This document shows, piece by piece, positions 37,690-49,050 of a DNA stretch of 64,000 bases. Under the pieces are notes generated by a model, which did not search any database, was not told where the DNA came from, and saw nothing but the letters and a program-made list of their open reading frames with translations. Both the position numbers and the translations under genes were made by a program. Source of the stretch: Cymodocea nodosa (Eukaryota; Streptophyta; Magnoliopsida; Alismatales; Cymodoceaceae); assembly GCA_036874045.1 (NCBI GenBank), contig CM072344.1:14356501-14420500 (forward strand). Direction: 5' to 3'. Each line of letters opens with the position of its first letter. Positions within the stretch are counted from its first letter, which is position 1.

Positions 37690-37945
37690 ATAACAATTAC
37701 ATACCTTTTAGAAATTTTCCCACCATGTGTCATCCGCACCTTCCCAAGTCTTGGTTGTAGGATTCTATCCGATACCTGTTTGTGAGCCAATTGTTTTCCA
37801 CAATTGTTAATCTTTCCTCAATTTTTCTAATTTATTCTTTAAGTGAGATCTTGTTTGTCTCGTTCCTGTCATCTTCAACAATTTTTGTTCGCATAACTCA
37901 TATCCTTTTGCATCCAAGTATGTGTTAGATTTGTGTCTTAAGTTA
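37690..37945 (-). pseudogene. Myb/SANT-like domain protein of the Harbinger element (broken)
   Basis: The minus-strand translation contains SHLKNKLEKLRKD, then a stop, QLWKTIGSQTGIG, another stop, NPTTKTWEGADDTWWENF. This matches the Myb/SANT-like (Myb_DNA-bind_3) domain with its typical LKN(R/K)..LRK, GxGWxP and WWE landmarks. Such proteins help the transposase reach the nucleus and bind element ends. The stops make it a pseudogene. Confidence 0.75.
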
Positions 37946-38429
37946 GTAAACTCTTTACAAATATCTAGCAATGTAAAAACTAGATCATCTTCTCATGCTA
38001 CTCTAGGAGTGCTCGTCTTTGGGACATGTTTTGACGTTTGCTCTCTTCTTAAGAGATTCACGTACATTTTGTTAGCAAACATTAACGAAGTTTAACAATA
38101 ACAAATAACATTCAAATACTAGAAATATTTAAGCAATAGAAATAATATTCAACAATAGAATAATAACAATATAGACCAATTTATACTACAAATCATATTT
38201 GAACAATAAATATAACATTCAAACAATAGAAATAACAAAATAATGGAATAAAATGTTTGAAATTTGAGTTATCAAACAAATCATTTATTTTGCATTATTA
38301 GATCTCTAATGTTGTCATGCATAGTACCTATGTCTAACTCATCTAACATAACATGAACTTCATAGTTGGTACTTATTAACATTTCCTAATCATAAACTTC
38401 AATAGGCTTTTCGTCTTGATCGATTGATA

Positions 38430-39440
38430 ATGCTTATTGGTCCATTATATACTTCTGATCAATTATGAAGTTGTGTAAGACCATGCAAGTGACCACTAAT
38501 TTTACTTGAGTAGGGTATGGAAATGATGACATATGATTCAAAATGTGTCACCTACTCTTCAATACTCCAAATGCATGCTCAACAATATTCCTCAAAGAAA
38601 AATGTAAATAATTGCAATGCTCCTCTACACTGTGTGGTTGTAAGGATTGGAATTTTGGTAAGTGATATTTAGTGGTCCTATATGGTGTAAGAAAATCAAC
38701 TGCATTTGGATAGCTAAAGTCAACCAAGTAGTACTTATAAATTTGACAACAATATTAGTTCAAAAATATAAAAAAGACAGACTATATAATGTTCTTAATA
38801 AATTGAAAATATAGTACTTGTAGGTGGATTAGGAAATTTGTGATGTGGATCAGACATTACATGTTTAAGTACTTGACAATCATGTGCAATGCCCTCCCAC
38901 CCAGTTGATGCAAAAATGAATCGCATGTTGAAGTCACATATGCTCAATAAATTTTGAGTTATCTGCTTGTCATACCACATCTAAATAAGAGTTATTTATT
39001 TTTTCTAAAAACACAATGAACATGTGTATTAAGTGCTCCTATTGCATCTTCGAAATATAACATAAATCTAGGGTTGTAATTAAGAAATTGTGGTCTCTCA
39101 TTGAAATCCTCCTTAGGTTGAATAACCTCAGATACTTATAATAGTAACGTATCTAAAACTTTATGAACATATTTACTAATTGTTTCCTTAGAATGTTGTT
39201 GGTAGTTTTGCACTACTCTATTTTTATGTCTATGCTCAATTATTTGCAAAAAAATCTTCACTTATTCTTCAACAGTAACTCAACTCTTATTCTCCAAAAG
39301 GTTTTTCACTCTCAATATTTAACACAAAGTGATAAAAGTAGATGAGATCATATGACACATGTCAAAACAAACCTTTCAATGCCCTCCTAACATGTTATCA
39401 ATAACATCTTTTCCAAAATAGGGCATGGTATGCACTCGTT
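38430..39440 (-). pseudogene. HARBI1-like (DDE_Tnp_4) transposase, broken
   Basis: Reading right to left: KVCFDMCHMISSTF, LLENKS-stop-VTVEE-stop-VKIF, HSKETISKYVHKVLDTLLL, PKEDFNERPQFLNYNPRF, YFEDAIGALNTHV, then a frameshift, LLSICDFNMRFIFASTGWEG, AHDCQVLKHVMSDPHHKFPN, YYLVDFSYPNAVDFLTPYRT, YHLPKF, LRNIVEHAFGVLKSR-stop-HIL and VVTCMVLHNFI. This is nearly the whole length of a plant Harbinger transposase. Several stops replace Trp codons, and the first catalytic Asp block (GAIDGTH in relatives) reads GALNTH. Confidence 0.85.
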
Positions 39441-39450
39441 GCTTTTTGGT

Positions 39451-40821
39451 TGAATTGTAAATTTACAACAATTGTATTATACATGTATAAAATAATAGAA
39501 GTAATTCAAAAATTTACTCAACTTCAAGATCCACCAAATCACCAGTTTTTAAAAATTTCTCCATTGTATTTAACATATGCACAAATAAGATAGTGTAATT
39601 TTGAATATAATTAAATGAAATAGACATAAATTGATTTCAATTAAAAATCATTCAAATAAACTAGTAATTGAAAATATTCAAATAAAAATAATCATAATTT
39701 ATATAACTCCCATCAATAAAAAAAATATCTACAAAGATCGTAGATTAGCACAATGATGGATGAATAGTAGAGAAAAAATATCTACTGTAGATCGATAAAA
39801 TAAAAAATCAGGTGAAATAGAAACTTACTTTGTTGCAGATCAGGTGAAAATTATAAGGGTGAAGGAGAGTCTAAGAGTTGACGAAGTGAAGAATATTCTA
39901 AATTTTCGATCTACAACAATTTAAAAGAGTTAAAAAAATATAATACCCAAAAATATGTAGTGTTGACCTCGCTCTAGTTGTAACACTTTTAATGTCAACG
40001 AGGAGTTTGACTGTTTGTTTAGAGTGTACTCTTGGCACACGTTTCAAAGCAAAGACGCGCTCTAACGTCTCTCTTTGTCTTCTTATGCAGGTGCTCTTAC
40101 TTTGTACAATGCTTAAGCTTCACAAAAGTGGTTTCTTGGAATAGATGTGAGTAGGGGTAGATCAATAGCTTTTGGTAATCTGGACATGAGAACAAATTCA
40201 GAAGTAGCTTGGGAGAGGACTTTTCACAGAAGTATGATACTTATTCGTGGCTCTCCATAAAGAAGTGGAGCGACATGCTCTCGCAAAGAAATGTGGCTTT
40301 AGATCCTACTCTCTCACTCTTGAGTGGGATTGGAACCATCACCTAAAATTGGTGTTTTCCTCCGCAACACCAGCCATCACTCGTTTCTAACGTTCTTCCA
40401 GCTCGGCACACGAAGCCGTCGTCCTCACGACTCATTCTGGTTTCTTTTCTTGGGAAGAAAAGAGAAACCAAGCAAGAGCCAGATCAGAAGAAAGAACTGG
40501 AATTTTCCCTTTCTGGTTCCGCCCCGGATATCACAGCCCAAACCCAAGCAGCACGAATTGGATAGTCGGATGAGGAAGAAGAATGACGATGGTGGTGGGA
40601 GTAAAAGCACGACGATTCTCGTGAACAAGAACAAGTCTTCATGGCTTGATCACCACCAGTAACTTCCGGCGCAAGACCGGAACGAGAGCGTTTCTTTTCC
40701 CTGAGCTGGCGGCCGCCTTTCGGTTTCAAGGGAAAGATAACGCACGCTCGTCCTTGTTTGTTCTTTCTCCTCCTGATCCAATCGCACCGTTTGGGTTGTC
40801 TTTGTCTTCTCTTCCTAATAC
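39451..40821. other. Promoter and 5' region of the receptor kinase
   Basis: AT-rich to about 39950, then progressively GC-richer. 40330-40821 is probably 5' UTR and may hold a 5' UTR intron, as FERONIA-type genes often do. A plus-strand frame at 40324-40662 has no protein-like features and is taken as leader sequence. Confidence 0.45.
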
Positions 40822-43518
40822 ATGGCGGTGAGGAGGACCCACCTCTCCTTTCTCGTCCGCCTTGTGATCTTCGTCTTGTCGTCGTCTACCCCGGCGTTTG
40901 CCGCCGTGTACACCCCTGCGGACTCCATCCTTCTGAACTGCGGCTCTTCTGATGATGCCGTGGACTCTGACGGGAGGAAGTGGGCGCGGGACAACGGCAA
41001 CAAAATCCGTATTTCGACGGGAAATTCCTCTCCGGTGAAGGCTGGTTTCCAGGACCCTTCGCTGCCGTCGAAGGTACCGTACATGGGAGCGAGGATCTTC
41101 TCGTCGGAGTCTACGTACGAGTTCCCGATCACCGGCAAGACTAGGCATTTTCTTCGACTTCATTTCTATCCCACTTCCTACAACAGCTTCCTCCGCGAAG
41201 ACGCCCTGTTCTCCGTCTCCATCTCCGGCAGCGTCACCCTCCTCCGCAACTTCAGCGCTTACATCACTGCCCAGGTACCGACGAAAACCCGGTCGAGGCG
41301 AATTGGGTATCAGATTTTAGGACGAAATGGTAGTGATTTGATCATATGTCATTACATGCAGGCACTCACGCAAGCGTACATCATCAAGGAATTCTCTGTT
41401 CCGCCTTCCGCTGGCGGCTCCATGAAGATCACGTTCACGCCTTCCCCAGAGCACAAGGGCTCCTACGCCTTCGTCAACGGCATCGAGGTCGTCTCCATGC
41501 CCGACAAGGTCTACGGCTTACCTGCAAGTCTCGTGGGCTTCACGGATCAGACGATGGAGGTCGGCTCGGCGGCCCTGGAGACGATGTATAGGATCAACGT
41601 CGGTGGGCAGTATGTGCCTCCCGTCAATGACTCCGGCCTTGCTCGGACGTGGTACGATGATTCCCCTTACATTTACGGTGCGGGATTCGGTGTCACGTTA
41701 TCGGCCGAGAAGAACGTCACCGTCGAGTACCCCAAGGGGCTGCCGGGGTACGTCGCGCCGTTGATCGTGTACAGCACCGCCAGGTCGATGGGTCCGATCA
41801 CTAAGATAAACATGAACTTCAACCTCACATGGGTTTTTCAGGTCGATGCCAATTTCACCTACATGGTCAGGTTGCACTTCTGTGAGCTGGTGATGACCAA
41901 GGTCAACCAGAGGGTGTTTGATATCTACATCAACAACCAGACGGCGCAGGCCGCAGCCGATGTCGTCGGGTGGACGTCGGACCCGGCCGTGCCGATTTAC
42001 AAGGACTACGCTGTCTACGTCAAAGACGCCCCAGGTGACGAGCAGCTATGGCTGGCATTGCACCCTTCCGCCGATTCGAAGCCGGAGTACTACGACGCTA
42101 TCCTGAACGGAGTGGAGATATTCAAGCTCAATGACAGTGCCGGCAACCTGGCCGGACCTAACCCTGTTCCCTCCAAGATGATGGTCGAGGCGGAGTCGGC
42201 CACGCCGAAGTTCGCACAACCGAAATCCGACGGTAACGCACAGGTCATCGTTGGTGCAGCCGGTGGCGCCGCGGCGCTTGGCATAGTCTTTGCAATATTC
42301 TTTGCGGTGTACCAGAAGAAGAATAAGGTGGACGGGAGTAATTCCAGCAACTCAGGTTGGTTGCCGATCTACTCCGGCACACACACCTCGGGATCAAAGT
42401 CCACCACCTCCAGTAAAAGCACCACAAGCAGCCATCTCTCGAGCCTCGCCGCCAGCCTCTGCCGCCACTTCTCCTTCTCCGAGATCAAGCATGCTACCAA
42501 GAACTTCAACGAGTCGCTGGTGATCGGTGTTGGCGGGTTCGGAAAGGTCTACAAGGGTGTCATTGATGGGTCGACCAAGGTCGCCATCAAGCGATCGAAC
42601 CCCTCGTCGGAGCAAGGTGTGAACGAATTCCAAACCGAGATCGAGATGCTGTCCAAGCTCCGTCACCGCCACCTTGTCTCCCTCATCGGCTACTGCGAGG
42701 AGAAGAACGAGATGATCCTGGTGTACGACTATATGGCCCATGGAACCCTGAGGGAGCACCTCTACAAGACAGACAGGCCACCGTTGTCGTGGAAGCAAAG
42801 ACTGGAGATCTGCATCGGATCAGCCAGGGGTCTCCACTACCTTCACACCGGCGCCAAGTACACGATCATCCACCGCGACGTCAAGACCACCAACATCCTC
42901 GTCGACGAGAATTGGGTAGCCAAGGTCTCCGATTTCGGTCTTTCGAAGACAGGGCCAAACATGGACCAGACCCATGTCAGCACCATGGTGAAGGGAAGCT
43001 TCGGTTACCTTGACCCAGAGTACTTCCGCCGGCAGCAACTGACGGAGAAATCCGACGTTTACTCTTTCGGGGTTGTGCTCTTCGAGGTGCTGTGCGGCAG
43101 GCCAGCTCTCAACCCAAGCCTCCCGAAGGAGCAAGTAAGCCTCGCCGACTGGGCTCTCCACTGCCAGCGGAAGGGAATCCTCCCCGACATCATCGATCCC
43201 CACATCCGAGACGAGATTGGCCCCGAGTGCCTCAAGAAGTTCGCCGACACGGCGGAGAAGTGCCTGTTGGACAACGGCGTCGACAGGCCGACGATGGGGG
43301 ACGTACTGTGGAACCTCGAGTTCGCCTTCCAGCTTCATGGCAACACGGAGGGCGGCAGCCCGCCGGCCAAACCTGTAACCAAGCCGACATCGGCTGGGGA
43401 CGACTTCCTTAATGACGGACTCACCGACAGTGACGCCGCCGCCGCCGACGAACGGAATGAGACCAGCGATGACTCCGGTGGTGTGTTCCCTCAGCTCATC
43501 ACTCCAAAGGGCCGGTGA
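40822..43518 (+). CDS. FER: CrRLK1L receptor-like kinase, FERONIA-like
   Basis: A plasma-membrane receptor kinase of the malectin-like family that senses wall state and RALF peptides. The signal peptide is residues 1-27, followed by two tandem malectin-like domains (about 30-415) with FSAYITA, GGQYVPP, ARTWYDD and RLHFCE blocks. One helix lies at about 446-467, a Ser/Thr-rich juxtamembrane segment next, and the kinase has GVGGFGKVYKG (from 540), VAIK (Lys561), HRDVKTTN (Asp657) and DFG (Asp675). The protein ends in a TPKGR tail like FERONIA. Numbering assumes removal of an 87-nt intron at 41275-41361 (CCCAG|gtaccg ... catgcag|GCA), giving 869 residues; the frame is open through it, and an unspliced product would have 898. 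All catalytic residues are present, so the gene is probably active. Confidence 0.93.
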   Translation: MAVRRTHLSFLVRLVIFVLSSSTPAFAAVYTPADSILLNCGSSDDAVDSDGRKWARDNGNKIRISTGNSSPVKAGFQDPSLPSKVPYMGARIFSSESTYEFPITGKTRHFLRLHFYPTSYNSFLREDALFSVSISGSVTLLRNFSAYITAQVPTKTRSRRIGYQILGRNGSDLIICHYMQALTQAYIIKEFSVPPSAGGSMKITFTPSPEHKGSYAFVNGIEVVSMPDKVYGLPASLVGFTDQTMEVGSAALETMYRINVGGQYVPPVNDSGLARTWYDDSPYIYGAGFGVTLSAEKNVTVEYPKGLPGYVAPLIVYSTARSMGPITKINMNFNLTWVFQVDANFTYMVRLHFCELVMTKVNQRVFDIYINNQTAQAAADVVGWTSDPAVPIYKDYAVYVKDAPGDEQLWLALHPSADSKPEYYDAILNGVEIFKLNDSAGNLAGPNPVPSKMMVEAESATPKFAQPKSDGNAQVIVGAAGGAAALGIVFAIFFAVYQKKNKVDGSNSSNSGWLPIYSGTHTSGSKSTTSSKSTTSSHLSSLAASLCRHFSFSEIKHATKNFNESLVIGVGGFGKVYKGVIDGSTKVAIKRSNPSSEQGVNEFQTEIEMLSKLRHRHLVSLIGYCEEKNEMILVYDYMAHGTLREHLYKTDRPPLSWKQRLEICIGSARGLHYLHTGAKYTIIHRDVKTTNILVDENWVAKVSDFGLSKTGPNMDQTHVSTMVKGSFGYLDPEYFRRQQLTEKSDVYSFGVVLFEVLCGRPALNPSLPKEQVSLADWALHCQRKGILPDIIDPHIRDEIGPECLKKFADTAEKCLLDNGVDRPTMGDVLWNLEFAFQLHGNTEGGSPPAKPVTKPTSAGDDFLNDGLTDSDAAAADERNETSDDSGGVFPQLITPKGR
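41275..41361 (+). other. Probable in-frame intron of the receptor kinase
   Basis: These 87 nt insert 29 residues (VPTKTRSRRIGYQILGRNGS and on) between ITAQ and ALTQAYI, which are adjacent in FERONIA relatives. The segment has GT and AG ends, is less GC-rich than its flanks and has no stop. Retention would disturb the first malectin-like domain without breaking the frame. Confidence 0.75.
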
Positions 43519-43825
43519 GGCAGTACAGACGAATTTGGATCGGAGTTCTCAGCTCATGATCGAACCGAGATCGGATTAAGAAGAAGAAATGGGACGAAGA
43601 TCTCAGTCATGCTTGCTTTGGAATCGTGGAAGAGAACCTCGTTTTTATACTAAAGTCTATATATATAACAAACATTATACATGGTCTGTCTTGCTTGTCT
43701 AACGTCTAATTTTACTGGTTTCAGGTTTTTATATAATTCTTAATCTTCTTCTATTCAGCTCGTACGTGACCTTGAAGTGTCGCCTGTGTACGTAGAAAAT
43801 ATTATGAAAAAAAAGAAGGAAATTA
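43519..43825. other. 3' UTR and flank of the receptor kinase
   Basis: GC content falls away over the first 150 bp after the stop. No canonical AATAAA was found near; AATATTATGAAAAAAAAG at about 43798 marks the change to transposon DNA. Confidence 0.5.
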
Positions 43826-43829
43826 CAGA

Positions 43830-45690
43830 AGACAAGGAAAAAAGAAAAGTTTCAAAAAGTTAATAAAAAATAGATATTTTTGCATAATCAGTAATTAAAC
43901 AAAAAGTAATAGAATTTATTAAAATGTAATACAAAAGTAACAAAATTTATAAAAAGTAATAGAATATAAATTTAATAAAATAAAACTATTTAATTACATA
44001 TATAATCGTTTTTTCTTGTTGAGTTAAATCAAATGTAGACAATATGTCAACTTTTCTTTTTCTATTCTTAAAAATTTTTGTGTAACATCAATATTTTTAA
44101 ATTATTCTAATTTATGTTAAAAATTTTCAAGTAAATCTTTTTTATCTACTTTACAAGTAAAATTGTAAAGTAGAAAATATGCATGTACAATCTTTATTTA
44201 GGTAATAACATCATTTTAAATTACATATGATCTTGTAGAATTGAAAATTGATGTTTCACAATTTTAAATGTACATTTGATTACTATTTATAATTGTGAAT
44301 GCTTATGATGGAAATTTTCTAGTATTTGTTGGAAATCGATTGATGTCCAATACCTTAAAATAAACAAATAAGTTTTGGTCGATTTAGAAAATTAGTAAAA
44401 TTTACCTACAAAAACAATTTCTATTAGTCTAATTCACTATTAGTTAATCAAAATTTATCTTTTATTTAAATTTTTTGAAAAGTACTTGCAATTACACTAA
44501 AAAAACTCATGTACATATCATTAATTTTTACTTCTTCATTGTTTCTTCCTCTTCTTCTAATAGCACCTTCAAGTGGCAATTGCCTTCATCTTAACTCATT
44601 TGTAAAAAATATCACCCATACAAAACATCATAATATATAATACTTAATTGTACATGAGGATATTATTTAAAGACAAAATAAATAATACATTATTTAATAT
44701 GGATTTGAAAATAAATAAATTAAAGAGAAAGAGTTCATCACAAATGAAGATACAATGACAAATGAAAACAATTCAAATTGTACATGAAATATAATTCAAG
44801 ACAACATTAAAAACAATATTGACCAGTGAAGTACATCACATCAAATCAACGTCAAAAACAATATTGACTAGTGAATCACATAACTTCAAATAAATTTTCA
44901 ACTATGTTACTTTTCTATCATTTAGTATAACCAAAAATTATTCTTGTATTTTTGTACTTTGTAATAATTTGATTACCTTAAATATTTCATTATCAATAAG
45001 ATTTTCAAGTGAAAATAACGTATTAATAACTTTTAAAGTTTTTTTCAATGACATACAACCTTTCCTATTTAACTTAATATAATCATTCATTATCTCAACT
45101 TACGTATATCACTTCAATCATCCTTTTCAAACTATTCTTTAAATACACTTGTTATATCTTGAATTGTATTAAACATTATTTCTTATAACTTTACATGTGA
45201 TCAAGGTTGCTTATTCTTTTTATACACATCTGCTATAGATGTATTTGTTAATGAAAAATTTATTTACATTTCAATGGTCACATTAAATGAAACTTCATCA
45301 AATAGTAAAGTGAAGGTATCAACATCATCATTATTTGCATTGACCTTTGTATCTCTTTTCTAAGTTGTATACATTCTTCAACATGCTTGGTTTGAAAAAC
45401 AGATGTCATGTTATATTTGATAAGTATTGGAAATTACTCATAGATAAAGTAAAGAATACCTTTACATTGATTACAATCAAAAAAAATTTGCATTTGAAAA
45501 TATTGGAAGTGTGAAATCAATGTACAATAACATATTACCTCAAATATAATCAAGAAATATAAATAATTATACTTTGTTACTTGAACAAACTCTTTCTATA
45601 TCTCTTTAAGTATATTAGTATATTTGTTTATCTCTTTAACTTATGTAACTTCTTCCTCCACCCTTTGTCTTATCCATAGAAAACTTGACT
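43830..45690 (-). mobile_element. Decayed PIF/Harbinger-type transposon (short copy)
   Basis: It is colinear with 12530-15400: matching blocks are AAGTAAATCTTTT..TCTACTTTACAA (44140 vs 12940), AATTGTGAATGCTTATGATG (44300 vs 13110), CAATTACACTAAAAAAACTC (44490 vs 13995) and CTTCCTCCACCCTTTGTCTT (45650 vs 15360). About 660 bp present in the long copy (about 13330-13990, the transposase catalytic part) is missing at about 44485. Coding remnants are too decayed to read on their own. Confidence 0.7.
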
Positions 45691-48160
45691 TAGTGAAATG
45701 CCACTAAAGAAATATATCAAGAGCATTAAATTCAAAAGAACAAGAATTTTCACAAACAATGAGCTCTAAACATTATAAAAATTATAACAACAAAGACAAT
45801 TCACAGGCAAAGTCCGAATCCAATGAATAACCATAACAAGAAAGTTACAATATAGACTCACAAATATATACACAGGAGAATTAATAACAACCATAACTAA
45901 GTAGTTTCTAACAATCATAAAAAACGTTGAGTTAAAGGCTAAGATTATGATAAAATTTGATTACATTATGTTAACATTATGATCAATCGAGCAAAACCTT
46001 AAGTATTCCTCTGACCAAATACCTCGTCTAGCTCCTTGGAAGCATGGAATTTTCCCAACATTGTGATAGAAAAAAAAAAATTTCTAAGAATTAGATGTTA
46101 TTTTCTGCATAGTTGACAAGCATAATGAACAATAATCATGTGTCTCAACCAATAGGATTTATTGGGTCATATATTTATTAATATAAGGGTCTTCCATTTG
46201 ATAATCGTGTGTCTCTAACCATGTACCAACACAACTACATTGAATTGAAAAGTGATATGATTAACCATTCATTTCACATGCTAACATAATAATCTGCAGG
46301 AGCTACAGTTGGAATCAGCATTGAAGGAAGGGGCTCTGGTGGCAGTAGTGTAAGATTGTTTTTTGGTATGTTCATTTGAGTTATCCACTTGTTATCATAC
46401 ACAAATTCCCTCTAATTGTTACATCTGTTTCCTAATATAATATATGTAATGCTCTATTTATCATATATTATTTAATATTTATTCTTTGTATTTGTTAAAT
46501 TTCAAGGTTGAGTATAATTTCAAGACATTGAAATAATATTATTTTGCGAAAAATAAACAAGTATTAAGATTCTCAAGTATGGTATATTAAGAATGATGAT
46601 TTTCAATGAGTTGATTTTCATTTCAGTTTAAATGTGAAAATTTATGATTACTTTGCATAAGGATGTAACATTATTCTGATGCAATTATTATTATCATTCA
46701 TTAATTAGAAATTTACTTTACCAAACTTTTAGCTAGTTGCATTTTATTTACAATGAATCATCAGTTGATTTACCCTTATTTGTCAACGTCATGAATTACA
46801 CAACTTATTTATACTCATCGATGCTATGAATTACATAGTCTATTCATACTTGTCAATCATATATTTAGTTACACCTCCTACTTGTCAATCTAATTATTTG
46901 AAATGCTTAGTAAAAAGCGTATTATAATAGTCTATTTATGCACTCAGAATTTAATTTAATTTAACAGAATTTGATAAAATTTTACATGGTGATGTATGTA
47001 AGTCTTTCAAAGTTGAGAATTCACAACATCTTCATCTTCATTAACATAAATGCTTGTAGGAGTTACGAAGGAGGCATCGCCACAACAATTGGTTTTGTGA
47101 TCATATTCTTCAATATCCCCTTTACCATAATTGGTATAATCATGGTTAAAATCAAAAGATTTTAGTACTCTAGAAATTCTACAATACTCAAGGGTTCCAT
47201 AGATGCTTATAATTAGAAATATTTAGCAAATAATTATAAAAAGAAGCACCATAAAAGAGAAAAAAAAAATTTATACAATTCAATTGTAAACTTAATCTGC
47301 AAATCAAGTGCACAAGAGCATTATGCAAATCCATAATTTCAGTACTACTGCATGTAAAAATGATTATTAAGTTAATTAACAAATGCATCATCGATTTTTT
47401 ATCTTTCTTGTCTTGGTTGTCATGCATTCTCTTTGATTGAATGATAATGCTTGTAATATTATGTTTAAAATAAGATGACAAAAAATTGTGAATTTGGTCT
47501 TTGAATATATATATGTACATGAGTTCATTATCCAAGCTCATAACTTCTATTCCATAGGTGACTTGTTTCTCCATTCACAAAGTGATAGTCAAGATATTCT
47601 TTCCATAATATAAAATAGAATATCATATTCTTTCTTTTCAACTAATAATAATAAAAATAAATGACCAAAGACTCATACTTTGCAGTCAAAATAAGAATTA
47701 CAAGTCATTGCCTTGTGTTTTAGAATTTTGAAACCAAATAATATTGTTTTATAGAAGTTTAATATACATGAAAAATAGAATTTAATAAATTTTATTGTAG
47801 ATGATTATAGAAGCTGACTGTAATTAAACACATATTTTAAACCACACAACTGTATTTCATTAAATGAATCATTCAGGTCAATTGTGGTTTTTTTTAAATC
47901 AAAATTTCTGATCTATTTATAAGACGAGAACCCAAAATCTCATTCTGATCAAAATGAATCAATCAGGTCAATCCAATGTGGTCTGCTTGCTTGTTTTATA
48001 CACCAAATTAAGGAGAATGGCGGACCGGGCCTTTTGGAATAGAAATCTTGAGACAATCAAACACATGGGCCTGAGATTGGGCCGGGTTTCAAGGCCCGAA
48101 CTGGTGCCTCCTCTTGTAAGTGCCCATCATAATACATGCTCATTATTTTGATCACATTTA
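45691..48160. other. AT-rich intergenic region
   Basis: No supported gene. About 46300-46370 has a GC-richer patch with Gly/Ser-type codons (GGCTCTGGTGGCAGTAGTG) that cannot be extended. Short open frames near 46.97 and 47.2 kb lack any similarity that I recognise. Confidence 0.5.
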
Positions 48161-48164
48161 TTTT

Positions 48165-48775
48165 TTTAATAAAGACAGCTTTTGCATCGAGCAAGATTAG
48201 AGTACTAGTGAAAATTGTGTGTATATGGTTACCTCTAACCAAGTGAGCTATTGCAATTGGGATGGTTATTCTTCTAATCATATGTTTTTTTATCAATAAT
48301 GATAACTTTTGCATTTACCAAGATTAAAATACTAATAAAAATTACTTGTATTGTTACCTCTAACCAATTGAACTAGTGCAATTGGCTGGTTACTCTTCTG
48401 GTCATTTGGGTTTTTATTTATGATAATGATAAATTTTGCATTTACCAACATTAAAATACCAGTAAAAATTATATGTATCTAGTCTAGTTGGTTGGTTGGT
48501 TATTCTTCTAATCACATTTTTTTTAAACAATGATAGCTTTTGGGTTAAACAAGGTTAAAATACTAATAAAAATTATATATGTCTTTGCCTCTAACCACAA
48601 CCTTGTGTATCTAAATGATAAATAATCTTTCTCATCACCTGTAAGATTGCAAACTCAAACATATGTAAACGCAAATTTAAGCTAATAGAGCATACCTAAA
48701 AAAAACACATTGCCTCTAATCAACCAAACTACTACAATTGGTTGGTTATTCCTGTGATCACATGAGAAGCTAATC
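48165..48775 (-). repeat. Tandem array of tRNA-SINE-like monomers, period about 127 bp
   Basis: Units start at about 48174, 48301, 48428 and 48532, plus a partial fifth near 48710. On the minus strand each carries TAGCTCACTTGGTTAGAGG or a variant (CTAGTTCAATTGGTTAGAGG; TAGTTTGGTTGATTAGAGG), a near-perfect tRNA-type A box. An AT-rich spacer with TTTTTATTAGTATTTTAAT follows, then a degenerate B-box-like CTTGTTTAACCC / CTTGGTAAATGC / CTTGCTCGATGC. The spacing between boxes is 45-55 bp. Confidence 0.65.
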
Positions 48776-49050
48776 TGCTTTAATATGCTTGTGCTGCACA
48801 CTTGGGATCCAATACCTTGGCCACCAACACTAAAGCAATCAACAAAGAATCTAAATCTTTATCTTTATCTTGCTTTATCTACACACTCTTGGTTAATTTT
48901 AATAGTTTTTAAACAAATCCAAGTAATGGTGAGCATAAAAAAGAAGGCAATGGCCAAGCAATTGTACCTTGCTTGTGTGCACAAATCAAACCCCACAACT
49001 CTTCCTTCCCCATCCCAAGCCAGCCAACAAGCTGGTGAGTTGAAGCATAC

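Larger units (their letters stand above)
37200..39450 (-). mobile_element. PIF/Harbinger-type transposon, inactive
   Basis: It contains a broken HARBI1-like transposase (about 39440-38430) and a broken Myb/SANT-like frame (about 37945-37690), both on the minus strand, which is the two-gene layout of PIF/Harbinger elements. The true ends lie outside these limits; candidates near 36.74 kb and 40.0 kb were not confirmed. Confidence 0.75.

Noticed and set aside
40324..40831. Frames upstream of the receptor kinase
   Set aside because: No motif, no conserved composition; best explained as 5' UTR.
42090..43412. Long minus-strand and +2 frames within the kinase
   Set aside because: Shadows of a high-GC3 coding region.
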